A stretch of 23,637 nt of DNA from NCBI GenBank assembly GCA_026647215.1, contig JAPKHC010000050.1:1-23637 (forward strand), written 5' to 3'. A model generated the notes under the pieces. It had not been told where the DNA came from. It saw only the letters and a list, made by a program, of their open reading frames with translations, and ran no database searches. The first letter of the stretch is position 1, and each line of letters starts with the position of its first letter. The position numbers were made by a program, and so were the translations under genes. The stretch is from F1-120-MAGs118 sp013360535 (lineage in GTDB: Bacteria > Planctomycetota > UBA1135 > GCA-002686595). Positions 6,431 through 13,242 of this stretch are shown piece by piece.

Positions 6431-6949
6431 ATGGAAACTCCTCGTGCCAACCCCGCGCCGAACCCGCGCATCGTGCTCGGCATCGACCCGGGCACACGCG
6501 TCGTCGGTTTCGGCGCCATCGCGCTCGCGCCGCGTGGCTATCGCTTCCTCGGCGCCGGAGTGATCCGCACGCCCGCGAAGGCGGAGGTCGCGGCGCGGCT
6601 GGGGCAGATCCGGGTCGAGCTCGACCAGATCCTGACGGACCTGGCGCCCGGAGTCGTGGTCGTCGAGGAGGCGTTCGCGCACCGCAACGTGCAGAGCGCG
6701 CTCCGCATCGGCGAAGGGCGCGGTGTCGTAATTTCTTCGGCGGTCGCGGCCGGGGCGCAGGTCGTGCAGATCCCGCCGGCGGTCGCGAAAAAGGCGCTCG
6801 TGGGCTTCGGTGCGGCGGACAAGTCGCAAGTGGCGGCGATGGTGGCGCGGCTGCTCGGGCTCGAGAAACTGCCGGAGCCGATGGACGCGACCGATGCGCT
6901 CGCGCTCGCGCTCACCCACGCGATCCGCAGCACGTCGCCGCTCGCCTGA
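6431..6949 (+). CDS. ruvC: Crossover junction endodeoxyribonuclease RuvC
   Basis: RuvC is the dimeric Holliday-junction resolvase that works with the RuvAB branch-migration motor. The 172-residue protein has the full catalytic set: D19 in LGIDPGT, E79 in VVVEEAF, and the pair D152/D155 in M-D-A-T-D-A-L-A-L-A-L-T-H. The conserved blocks HRNVQSALRIGEGRGV and the Lys of KKALVGFGAADKSQV are also present. The N-terminus has about a dozen extra Pro/Asn-rich residues before the first strand, so the true start might be later, but ATG 6431 is the only ATG. ruvA and ruvB are not adjacent within the window. Confidence 0.95.
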   Translation: METPRANPAPNPRIVLGIDPGTRVVGFGAIALAPRGYRFLGAGVIRTPAKAEVAARLGQIRVELDQILTDLAPGVVVVEEAFAHRNVQSALRIGEGRGVVISSAVAAGAQVVQIPPAVAKKALVGFGAADKSQVAAMVARLLGLEKLPEPMDATDALALALTHAIRSTSPLA

Positions 6950-7079
6950 AGGGCCGCTTGTGGCGAGACAAGCTGCCGCCAGGGCCGTCCGAATCGCGGA
7001 TCCTTGGCCCAAGGGGCTGGCGCGTTTGCGGGCCTGCGAGCAGACTTTCGCGACTTCGCCTCTGAGGGGGGGCGCAAGT

Positions 7080-7958
7080 TTGGAGTCCACCGAAGCAGTT
7101 TCGGCCGCGGTAGGTCGTGTCGTCGGAGCCGGTTACGCCGGTTGCGAGGTCGTGGACCGGGACCTCGTGCTCGGGTCGGGCGAGCGCTTTCCGTTCGTGC
7201 TCGTCGGCGACGGCGGGAGGCTCGTGCTCGTCCTGGTGCGCGGCGACGACGGGCCCGATGTGCCCGGTGCGGCGCTCGCGAGCCTCGCCAGTTCCCAGCG
7301 TTTCCTGCCGGCGATCGCCGAGCACCTGAGCACCGCCCGCATCGATCCGACCCTGCCGCCCGTGCTGTGGGTGGTCGTGCGCGAGGCCTCGCGGGCCACG
7401 CGCGACAGCCTCGAACGCCTCGCGCCCGGCCAGGTGCGCCTGTTCGAACTCGTCCGCATCGAGAGCCGCCGCGGCACCGGTGAGTACCTGACCGAGGTGC
7501 AGCTCGGCTCGCGCATCCCCGCCGCCTTGCCGACCGGCTCCCAGCTCAACCCCGGCGTCCGCCCCGGCCCCCCCAACCTCGCCCCCGAGCCCTCGATCGG
7601 CCTCGGCGCCCTCCCGACGCACCTGCGCGCGCTCGCCCATTCCATCTCGCGCCGCATCGAACACCTCGACGACGCCGTCCTCGCCACGCGCGCCCCGGAA
7701 TCGACCGTCTGGCACTTCGACGACGACGTCGTCGCCTCGCTCGCCGCCTGCGGGGGCAAGCTGCACGGCACCGTCCCCGACGTCGGCTTCGACGCCCCCG
7801 TCGAGCACGCCCCCGACGTCGAAGCCTTCCTCGGCGCCGCCGCCGAGCGCTACCTCCACCTGCTCGGCCAAGTCGAACTCGTCGCCGCCCCCAAGCTCTC
7901 GCCGCGCGAGCCGCTGCTCACCCCCGAAGAACTCGCGCACTTCGATCCGCGCGGGTGA
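7080..7958 (+). CDS. Uncharacterised two-domain protein, possibly with a degenerate nuclease-like N-terminal fold
   Basis: A 292-residue soluble protein I do not recognise by name. Residues 1-135 alternate strands and helices: CEVVDRDLVLGSGERFPFVLVGDGGRLVLVLVRG (written here only as a pattern of D-x-x-L-x(n)-D-x-x-G-R-L-V-L-V), then a helix, PVLWVVVREAS and VRLFELVRIE. This order recalls restriction-endonuclease-like (PD-(D/E)xK) folds, but no complete catalytic motif is visible, so activity is doubtful. A Pro/Gly-rich linker (about 160-190) leads to a mostly helical C-terminal domain. TTG 7080 was chosen because a strongly purine-rich GAGGGGGGG lies 6-14 nt upstream; the frame is open much further back, through the end of ruvC in another frame. 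Confidence 0.6.
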   Translation: MESTEAVSAAVGRVVGAGYAGCEVVDRDLVLGSGERFPFVLVGDGGRLVLVLVRGDDGPDVPGAALASLASSQRFLPAIAEHLSTARIDPTLPPVLWVVVREASRATRDSLERLAPGQVRLFELVRIESRRGTGEYLTEVQLGSRIPAALPTGSQLNPGVRPGPPNLAPEPSIGLGALPTHLRALAHSISRRIEHLDDAVLATRAPESTVWHFDDDVVASLAACGGKLHGTVPDVGFDAPVEHAPDVEAFLGAAAERYLHLLGQVELVAAPKLSPREPLLTPEELAHFDPRG

Positions 7959-7983
7959 CCTGATTCCGGGGCTCGGCTAGAGC
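7955..7983 (+). promoter_or_regulatory. Candidate promoter GTGACC - 17 bp - TAGAGC
   Basis: GTGACC (7955-7960, overlapping the stop of the preceding gene) and TAGAGC (7978-7983) are separated by exactly 17 bp and lie 31 nt before the ATG at 8015. The -35 resembles TTGACA at four of six positions; the -10 keeps TA but lacks the terminal T. A GCTCCG-AG-CGGAGC hairpin (7999-8012) sits directly in front of the start codon and may mask or replace the ribosome-binding site. Confidence 0.3.
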
Positions 7984-8014
7984 GGCGTTCCCTTTCGGGC
8001 TCCGAGCGGAGCGC

Positions 8015-9421
8015 ATGAACATGGACGAACGTCGCCAATCGATCGGGAGTGACTCGTTGCTTGCGCGGCTTGCCTTCACGGTGCTCGCGGCACTTGTCAC
8101 TTCTCTCACTGCGATCGCGCAGTCGCCGCTCGAGTTCGGTCCGATCCTCGTCGATTCCCACCCGCCCACATCCGAAGAGCGGGCCCGCGCGAAGGATCTC
8201 GGCCTCCACCCCTTTTGGACGACGTACGACCTCCTCGCGCGCAGCAACGGACCCGGCGGTTGGACGTTGCGCGTCGAATCGAGCGTCTACGAGAACGTCG
8301 AGCGCGTCTCGACGGTCGCGGACGTGGGCGGCGGATGGTTGCGGTGGCAAGTCCCGCTGGTGCGACGCGAGAGCCGGGATTCGACCTATGTGCGGCCTTG
8401 GACGAGGCTCGTGCTCTGCGATTCGCAGGGGGCGGAATTGCGACGCGTCGAAGACTGGGTTCCGGCAACAACACCTTTCCGGCCCAGTGACTCGAGCGGG
8501 CCGGTTCGTGGCACGCCGGCGATCGCGCTATGGAGAGCCGACGGAGCCGCGGACACGCCCGAGGCTTTCTGGAGCCAAAAGTGGGCTGGGCTGCTCGTGC
8601 GGTTGCAGGTGTGCGGCGTTGACGCAGGGCAGAACGCGCTCGCCGAGGCCCGCAGTTTCCGCAAGGACCAGGGATTCCTCGCAGCCGGCTTGCAGGCCTA
8701 CCTGCTTCCAATAGCTCTGCCGTCGGCGAAGACTCCGGACGCGACCCGCGCGGCGCTGCGCGAGGACGCGCGCAGGTTCGTCGTCGGAACCGGACCAAGC
8801 CGCGAGGAGCGCGGGCATTTCGTTCGATGCGCGGACGGCGCGCTCGATCTGTTCGTGCTGGACACGGCCACGTTCCTCGCGCCGGCAAGTGACGGAAGGC
8901 CAGCCCAGTTGCTCGGTCCTGCCCAATGGGAATGGCTCTCGACCGCGCTGCTCGGATCGAAGGCGACGTACAAGTTCGTGTACAGCGAGCTTCCGTGGAG
9001 CCCGGACCCGCAGCGAGCGCTCGATGGGCGTGGTGAAACCGTTCCGTCGAGCTGGGCGGCGTTCCCTGGGGAGCGTGAGCGCTTCGTCGCGCTGCTCGGC
9101 CAGTTGAAGGCGGCGGGAGTGGTGCTCGTCAGCGCCAACGCCGTTCACGCCGGGGTTCACGTCCACTCAACGACCGCAACGGTGGGTTACGACGTGCCGG
9201 AGCTGCTGCTGTCGGCCTCCGGCGACCTTTCACGGCCGTGCGCGGCACCGGGGATCACCTGCCAGCACCGTTCGAAGCTCGGCAAGCTCGGCCTCCGCAC
9301 CGACGAAACGGGCAGCGTCGGCAATCGCTCCTCCAGCATGTTCCGCGTCGAGCTCAGGCGAGCCTCGGGTGAGCTCGACTACTTCGTGGAATGGACGCCA
9401 AGCTTCCTGAGCCGGCGGTAA
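8015..9421 (+). CDS. Secreted PhoD-like (metallophosphatase-related) protein, probably metal-site degenerate
   Basis: A 468-residue protein with an N-terminal signal peptide (hydrophobic LARLAFTVLAALVTSLTAIA, likely cleaved near Ala-Gln-Ser). The C-terminal half matches the layout of PhoD-type alkaline phosphatases/phosphodiesterases: LDTATF (from 282), LLGPAQWEWLSTALLGSKATYKFV (about 299 onward), a S-E-L-P-W segment, and S-W-A-A-F-P-G-E-R-E-R. Where PhoD enzymes have SGDxH this protein reads SANAVH (373-378), so the Asp ligand is gone, and the usual N-terminal half with its metal-binding Asp/Asn residues is not recognisable. It may be a divergent secreted phosphatase relative with structural or binding function. 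The neighbours give no functional hint. Starts ATG 8015 or 8021. Confidence 0.6.
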   Translation: MNMDERRQSIGSDSLLARLAFTVLAALVTSLTAIAQSPLEFGPILVDSHPPTSEERARAKDLGLHPFWTTYDLLARSNGPGGWTLRVESSVYENVERVSTVADVGGGWLRWQVPLVRRESRDSTYVRPWTRLVLCDSQGAELRRVEDWVPATTPFRPSDSSGPVRGTPAIALWRADGAADTPEAFWSQKWAGLLVRLQVCGVDAGQNALAEARSFRKDQGFLAAGLQAYLLPIALPSAKTPDATRAALREDARRFVVGTGPSREERGHFVRCADGALDLFVLDTATFLAPASDGRPAQLLGPAQWEWLSTALLGSKATYKFVYSELPWSPDPQRALDGRGETVPSSWAAFPGERERFVALLGQLKAAGVVLVSANAVHAGVHVHSTTATVGYDVPELLLSASGDLSRPCAAPGITCQHRSKLGKLGLRTDETGSVGNRSSSMFRVELRRASGELDYFVEWTPSFLSRR

Positions 9422-9610
9422 CGCTCGCGGGGCGCCGAAGTCTCGCGACAATTCCAGCTCGGCACTTGATGGGGGTGGGAGCGGAATGCCAGCCTCGTTG
9501 CGGTCCTGAAAGGCACCGAGGGGCGGCTGCGAGGAGCGGCAGCCGGGAAGGGTCACGGGCTGGGTCTCGACGACGTTCTCCGCAGGTGGAAGAGCGCGCG
9601 CTCTGGCAGC

Positions 9611-10453
9611 GTGGGGGGCCTTGTCGTCGAGGACCTGCCGCGGGCGAACGCGCCGAAGTGTTCGAGCGTGTGCGTCGCGAGCGGCAAGGGCGGCACGGGC
9701 AAGTCGGTGATCACGGCGTCGCTGGCGAGCTTGTTGTCGGCGCGCGGGCGGACGTTGCTCGTCGATGCGGACATGGGCGTCGGCAACGCGCACATCCTGC
9801 AGGACCAGAGCCCGCCGCGGTCGTTCGTCGACGTGGTCGCGGGGCGTTGCACGGTCGGCGAGGCGCGTGTGGCGTGCTCGAGTGCGCTCGATCTGGTCGG
9901 CGGCGGCTCGGGCGTGTCGCGCATGTCGGCGCTCGACAAGGGGGAGCTCGTCCACATCGCACGCGGCCTCGCCGAGGTCGAGGACGAGTACCAGTTCGCG
10001 CTGGTCGACTCGGCGGCGGGGATTTCCGAGCAGACGGCGTCGTTCGCGGCCGCGAGCGACCTGTGCATCGTCGTGACGACGCCGGACATCACGGCGATGA
10101 CCGACGCCTACGCGTTCCTGAAGGTGCTGCACGCGAGTCGGCCGCGCGCGCGGCCGCTGCTCGTGGTCAACCGCGTCGCGCAGGGCGAAGGCGACGACGA
10201 TGGAGCCGCGACTGCCGAGCGCATCGTCGCGGTGTGCCACAAGTTCCTCGGGGCGGCTCCGCGTTTCCTGGGCGCGGTGCCTGACGATCGTGCGGTCGTG
10301 AGGAGCGTCGCGATGCGGCGGCCGGTCGTGGTGTCGGCGCCGGACAGCGCGGCGGCGAAAGCCCTGCGGGCGATCGCGCGCGAGGTGCTGGTCGAGCTCG
10401 GCACGCGCCCGCGCACGGGACTGGGGCGGACGCTCGGTCGGCTGTTTACGTGA
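9611..10453 (+). CDS. FlhG/MinD-like P-loop ATPase
   Basis: A 280-residue SIMIBI-class ATPase with the deviant Walker A GKGGTGKS (25-32), the switch I-like LLVDADMGVGNAHILQD (D52, D54), and switch II VDSAAGISEQTASF. These, with the following VVTTPDITAMTDAYAFLKVL, are closest to FlhG (YlxH), which sets flagellar number and position with FlhF; MinD is the nearest alternative. No flhF or flagellar gene is in the window and there is no obvious C-terminal amphipathic membrane helix beyond the short TGLGRTLGRLFT, so the symbol is withheld. GTG 9611 is the first conventional start. The frame stays open upstream to 9470 and reads plausibly (GLGLDDVLRRWKSARS), so a non-ATG start further upstream is possible. 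The 189-nt gap before it holds no other gene I can support. Confidence 0.78.
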   Translation: MGGLVVEDLPRANAPKCSSVCVASGKGGTGKSVITASLASLLSARGRTLLVDADMGVGNAHILQDQSPPRSFVDVVAGRCTVGEARVACSSALDLVGGGSGVSRMSALDKGELVHIARGLAEVEDEYQFALVDSAAGISEQTASFAAASDLCIVVTTPDITAMTDAYAFLKVLHASRPRARPLLVVNRVAQGEGDDDGAATAERIVAVCHKFLGAAPRFLGAVPDDRAVVRSVAMRRPVVVSAPDSAAAKALRAIAREVLVELGTRPRTGLGRTLGRLFT

Positions 10454-10531
10454 CGCGGCGAGCGAGTTCGAAGCGGACGCGAAAATTCCGAGATCAGGTG
10501 CTACCGCCGAGGGGGCCCGAGCGTCGTTCTC

Positions 10532-10903
10532 TTGGTGGGAACGAGAGAGCCTCTGTGGTGCGTGGTGCTCGTGGGCTGGGTGGCGACGACTTGGGTCGCG
10601 TCGATGGGGGCGGCGTCGACGGAGATTGTGGGGATCGGCCGCTCGCCGCCCGCGTCTGAGGTGCAGGCTTCGGCCGGTCCGCCTCGTTCGCCGCCCGACC
10701 CCGAGCGTGCGAGCGCGAGGGAGCTGCGTCGGCTGCCGGGCATCGGCGAGACGCGGGCGCTCGAGATCGTGCGCGACCGCTGGGCGCGCCGCGCAACCGG
10801 TGCGCCGCTGGAGTGGGCGAGCATCCGCGGTGTTGGGCCCCTCACCGAACGGCGCATTCGGGAGGCTCTGGCCGAAGGAAACGCCGTCCGAGACCCACCG
10901 TGA
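10532..10903 (+). CDS. ComEA-like membrane-anchored helix-hairpin-helix protein
   Basis: A 123-residue protein with one N-terminal transmembrane segment (LWCVVLVGWVATTWVASMG), a Pro/Ser-rich linker, and a C-terminal helix-hairpin-helix pair. The first hairpin is ELRRLPGIGETRALEIVRD and the second IRGVGPLTERRIREAL. This is the layout of ComEA, the periplasmic double-stranded DNA receptor in natural transformation. Small HhH proteins of this kind are also widespread in species not known to be competent, so competence is inferred, not shown. The start is uncertain: TTG 10532 or GTG 10535, with a distant purine-rich AGGGGG upstream. It follows the FlhG-like gene by 78 nt and precedes nadC, and no other com gene is present. 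Confidence 0.7.
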   Translation: MVGTREPLWCVVLVGWVATTWVASMGAASTEIVGIGRSPPASEVQASAGPPRSPPDPERASARELRRLPGIGETRALEIVRDRWARRATGAPLEWASIRGVGPLTERRIREALAEGNAVRDPP

Positions 10904-10933
10904 CGCGGCGCCGAGGCCAACGTCCCGGCCGCA

Positions 10934-10955
10934 AGCCCCGCGGGGCTGGTAGACT
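10934..10955 (+). promoter_or_regulatory. nadC promoter region: 14-bp palindrome abutting a -10 box
   Basis: AGCCCCGCGGGGCT (10934-10947) is a perfect palindrome that ends two bases before TAGACT (10950-10955), a TANNNT-type -10 box 30 nt upstream of the nadC GTG. A palindrome placed in the -35/-10 spacer is where a repressor would bind. It could equally be a hairpin terminator for the ComEA-like gene, though no T-tract follows. Confidence 0.35.
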
Positions 10956-10985
10956 CGGCCTTCCCCCTGCGGAGCCACCTCAGCC

Positions 10986-11930
10986 GTGACGTCCCGAGCC
11001 CCTGACCGCTCCGAAGCCCTTCCCGCGCCTCGCCTTGGCCTGCCGCCGCCGCTCACGCGGGCGCAGATCGATGCGGTGGTCGTCCCGGCGCTCGACGAGG
11101 ACCGTTACGGGCCCGAGCGGACCGGGCGCGGCGACATCACGTCGCTGCACGCGGTGCCGGAAGGCGCCCGGGCGCGGGCGCGCCTCGTGTGCAAGGCCAA
11201 GGGACGGCTCGCGGGACTCGACGTGTTCGCGCGAGTGGTCGAGCTGTGCGACCCCAACGCGCAGATCGAGCTTCTGGCGCGCGATGGCGCGGCGATTTCG
11301 CCCAAGGACGTGCTCGCCCGCTTCGAAGGCAGCGCCCGCGGGCTCCTGCTCGCGGAACGCACCGCGCTCAACCTGATCCAGCGCATGAGCGGCACGGCTT
11401 CGGCGACGGCCCAGTACGTCGAGCGCTGCGCGGGGCGCGCGCGAGTGCTCGACACGCGCAAGACCACGCCCAACCTGCGCACGTTCGAGAAGTACGCCGT
11501 GCGTTGCGGGGGCGGCGAGAACCACCGTTTTGGCCTCTACGACGAGGCGATGGTGAAGAACAACCACCTCGACCTCGCTGGGCGCGGGCTCGAGGAGGTC
11601 GTGCGCGACCTGCGCAAGGCGCTCGGGCCCGGCGTGCGGATCACGGCCGAGGCGCGCGACGAGGCGGAGGCCTTGGCGGGCATCGCAGGCGGCGCCGACG
11701 TCGTCCTGCTCGACAACTTCTCGGTTGAGCGCCTGCGCGATTCCAACCCGCGCCTGCGGGCCGCCGCCGAGCGCCGCGGCCGGGCGGTCGAGCTCGAGGC
11801 CTCGGGTGGCATCACGCTCGAGACCATCGGCGATTTTGCCGCCACGGGCGTCGACCGCATTTCCGTGGGTGCGCTCACGCACTCGGCTCCGGCTCTGGAC
11901 CTCTCCCTGTACCTGGAACCGCTCCCGTGA
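10986..11930 (+). CDS. nadC: Nicotinate-nucleotide pyrophosphorylase (quinolinate phosphoribosyltransferase)
   Basis: NadC converts quinolinate and PRPP to nicotinate mononucleotide with loss of CO2, the entry of de novo NAD synthesis. The 314-residue protein has the characteristic blocks: GRGDITS near the N-terminus, NLIQRMSGTASAT, DTRKTTPNLRTFEKYAVRCG with its substrate-binding Arg/Lys residues, HRFGLYDEAMVKNNHL, and the C-terminal EASGGITLETIGDFAATGVD then SVGALTHS. It is slightly longer than usual because of about 25 Pro/Ala/Arg-rich N-terminal residues, so a later start is possible. GTG 10986 is used. Its stop overlaps the next gene's GTG (GTGA). nadA and nadB are not in the window. Confidence 0.95.
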   Translation: MTSRAPDRSEALPAPRLGLPPPLTRAQIDAVVVPALDEDRYGPERTGRGDITSLHAVPEGARARARLVCKAKGRLAGLDVFARVVELCDPNAQIELLARDGAAISPKDVLARFEGSARGLLLAERTALNLIQRMSGTASATAQYVERCAGRARVLDTRKTTPNLRTFEKYAVRCGGGENHRFGLYDEAMVKNNHLDLAGRGLEEVVRDLRKALGPGVRITAEARDEAEALAGIAGGADVVLLDNFSVERLRDSNPRLRAAAERRGRAVELEASGGITLETIGDFAATGVDRISVGALTHSAPALDLSLYLEPLP

Positions 11931-12439
11931 CCTCGCCGCTCGAGCCGCGCCGCACCACGACGCACCGCATCGGCGCCGAAGTGTCGTCCGAAGAGCTCCT
12001 GCTCGAGCTCCCGGCGGCGCACTCGGCGGCGCGGGCGGCCCGTGGGCTCGTGCGGCAGTTCGCGATGGCGCGCGGAGTCGGCGGCAACGACCTCGACAAG
12101 CTCGTGCTGGTCGCCGACGAGCTGATGACCAACGCCGTCGACCACGGCGGCGGCAACGGCACGATGGACGCCAAGGATCTGGCGTCGTCGGTGCGGATGC
12201 AGCTCGCGCTGCAGGTGACCGCGACCGGCTGGCAGATCGAGGTTTCCGACCAGGGCGGCGGCGATCCGGAGTTCGTCGACCGGTTGCTGCATCCCGAAGG
12301 CGAGCCCGACCTCGAGGACGAGCGCGGGCGCGGCCTGTTCCTGCTCGCGCTGGAGTGCGAGTCGATCGAGGTGCGGCGCAGCGCCGACGAGCTCGGCCTG
12401 TGCCTCGTCGCACGCTGCAGCCTCGGGATGAGCGGTTGA
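11927..12439 (+). CDS. RsbW-like anti-sigma regulatory ATPase (HATPase_c_2)
   Basis: A 170-residue GHKL-fold ATPase lacking any receiver or sensor domain. The N box VADELMTNAVDHG (E65, N69, H73), G1 box VSDQGGG (D108) and G2-like E-R-G-R-G-L-F-L-L are all present, as in RsbW/SpoIIAB serine kinases that phosphorylate an anti-anti-sigma factor. No cognate STAS protein or sigma factor is adjacent, so the partner is unknown. The GTG start overlaps the nadC stop, coupling the two translationally; this looks positional, not functional. The last residues are Met-Ser-Gly and the TGA is the first three bases of the structured repeat at 12437. Confidence 0.82.
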   Translation: MTSPLEPRRTTTHRIGAEVSSEELLLELPAAHSAARAARGLVRQFAMARGVGGNDLDKLVLVADELMTNAVDHGGGNGTMDAKDLASSVRMQLALQVTATGWQIEVSDQGGGDPEFVDRLLHPEGEPDLEDERGRGLFLLALECESIEVRRSADELGLCLVARCSLGMSG

Positions 12440-12718
12440 GAGCTCGTGAAGACACGAGCTCTCAAGATGCTGGTTGCGCCGTCGCCTGGCGGCGCCGGAC
12501 GGGCTCGCGAAGACACGAGCTCTCAAGATGCTGGTTGCGCCGTCGCCTGGCGGCGCCGGACGAGCTCGTGAAGACACGAGCTCTCAAGATGCTGGTTGCG
12601 CCGTCGCCTGGCGGCGCCGGACGAGCTCGTGAAGACACGAGCTCTCAAGATGCTGGTTGCGCCGTCGCGTGGCGGCGCCGGACGGCGAGCCTGTGAATGG
12701 CTTCTCAGGCTCTGAGGC
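12437..12718 (+). repeat. Structured stop-codon repeat, locus 1 (hairpin A + core amplified x4, then hairpin B)
   Basis: The element begins with the TGA of the upstream gene. Hairpin A is GAGAGCTCGTG (12438-12448), loop AAGA, CACGAGCTCTC (12453-12463). A 37-nt core follows, containing CGCCG...CGGCG and ending CGGCGCCGGAC. Hairpin A plus core then repeats three more times with a 61-bp period, and a single distinct hairpin B closes the element: GAGCCTG (12687-12693) pairing with CAGGCTC (12706-12712), with GAA/TTC extending the stem around a TGGC loop. It ends CTCTGAGGC. Because 61 is not a multiple of three the repeat is not coding. A single-copy relative lies at 22116-22222. The final GAGG is spaced 5 nt from the next gene's GTG and may be its ribosome-binding site. 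Confidence 0.9.
12440..12683 (+). repeat. 61-bp tandem repeat, four copies
   Basis: Four head-to-tail units start at 12440, 12501, 12562 and 12623, each exactly 61 bp. Units 2 to 4 join cleanly (GGAC then G(A/G)GCTCG). Unit 2 differs in the left arm of hairpin A (GGGCTCGCG for GAGCTCGTG), and unit 4 has one core change (CGCGTGG for CGCCTGG). Near-identity points to recent amplification by slippage or unequal recombination. Confidence 0.95.
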
Positions 12719-12722
12719 TGGC

Positions 12723-13235
12723 GTGCGAGCTTTCGCGCGCAAGTTGCTCGAGCTGCCGCGCGGCGCGGCGTGGCTCCTGTGCCTCGCGTGGTTCGGGCTG
12801 ATCTGGTGGATGAGCTCACAACCCGGCTCGCGCGAGCCCGTCGCGTGGTGGGTGCCGGTGCTCTCCAACGGCGCGCACGCGCCCGTCTACGGCCTGTTCG
12901 CGTGCTGGCTCGCGCTCGTCGTGCCGCGGCGCGAAGGCTGGCCCGTGCTCACGGGCGCGAAACGCGCCGGGTTGCTGGTCGCGATCGTCGTGCTCGGCGT
13001 CATCGACGAGCTGCACCAGTCGTCGGTGCCCGGCCGCGACCTGTCGGTGCTCGACGTCGTCACCGACCTCGTCGGAGCCGCCGTCTCGCTCGAGATCGTC
13101 GCCTTCCTCGGGCGCGAACCGCAGCGGCCCGGCGGGCTCGCGCGCCGCCTCGTCGTCGCCGCGCTGGCCTCGATCGCCTGTGGCGCGCTCGCGACGTGGG
13201 TCCCGGTTTGCTTCCCCGGCATCGGCTGGTTCTAG
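12723..13235 (+). CDS. VanZ-like family membrane protein
   Basis: A 170-residue integral membrane protein with about four transmembrane segments (AAWLLCLAWFGLIWWMSS, APVYGLFACWLALVV, AGLLVAIVVLGVIDE, and one at the C-terminus). It shows the VanZ-like signature N-x-A-H-x(2)-V-Y-G and I-D-E-L-H-Q-x(3)-P-G-R-x(2)-S-x-L-D-V-V-x-D. VanZ confers low-level teicoplanin resistance in enterococci, but most family members have no known role and no van genes are present. GTG 12723 is chosen because the N-terminal helix follows it and because the GAGG that ends the structured repeat is correctly spaced. Alternative starts at 12657 or 12693 would lie inside the repeat. The stop is 7 nt before purB, so the two are probably co-transcribed. 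Confidence 0.78.
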   Translation: MRAFARKLLELPRGAAWLLCLAWFGLIWWMSSQPGSREPVAWWVPVLSNGAHAPVYGLFACWLALVVPRREGWPVLTGAKRAGLLVAIVVLGVIDELHQSSVPGRDLSVLDVVTDLVGAAVSLEIVAFLGREPQRPGGLARRLVVAALASIACGALATWVPVCFPGIGWF

Positions 13236-13242
13236 TACGCGC

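Noticed and set aside
9230..11056. 608-codon minus-strand frame across the FlhG-like and ComEA-like genes
   Set aside because: Arg/His/Ala-rich composition and overlap with two genes whose motifs are intact on the plus strand.
12440..12683. CRISPR array
   Set aside because: The four 61-bp units are contiguous with no unique spacers, contain long internal palindromes, and no cas genes are nearby.
12440..12683. Coding tandem repeat (peptide repeats such as E-D-T-S-S-Q-D-A-G)
   Set aside because: The 61-bp period shifts the reading frame with every unit, so no repeated peptide can be maintained, and hairpin symmetry explains the sequence better.
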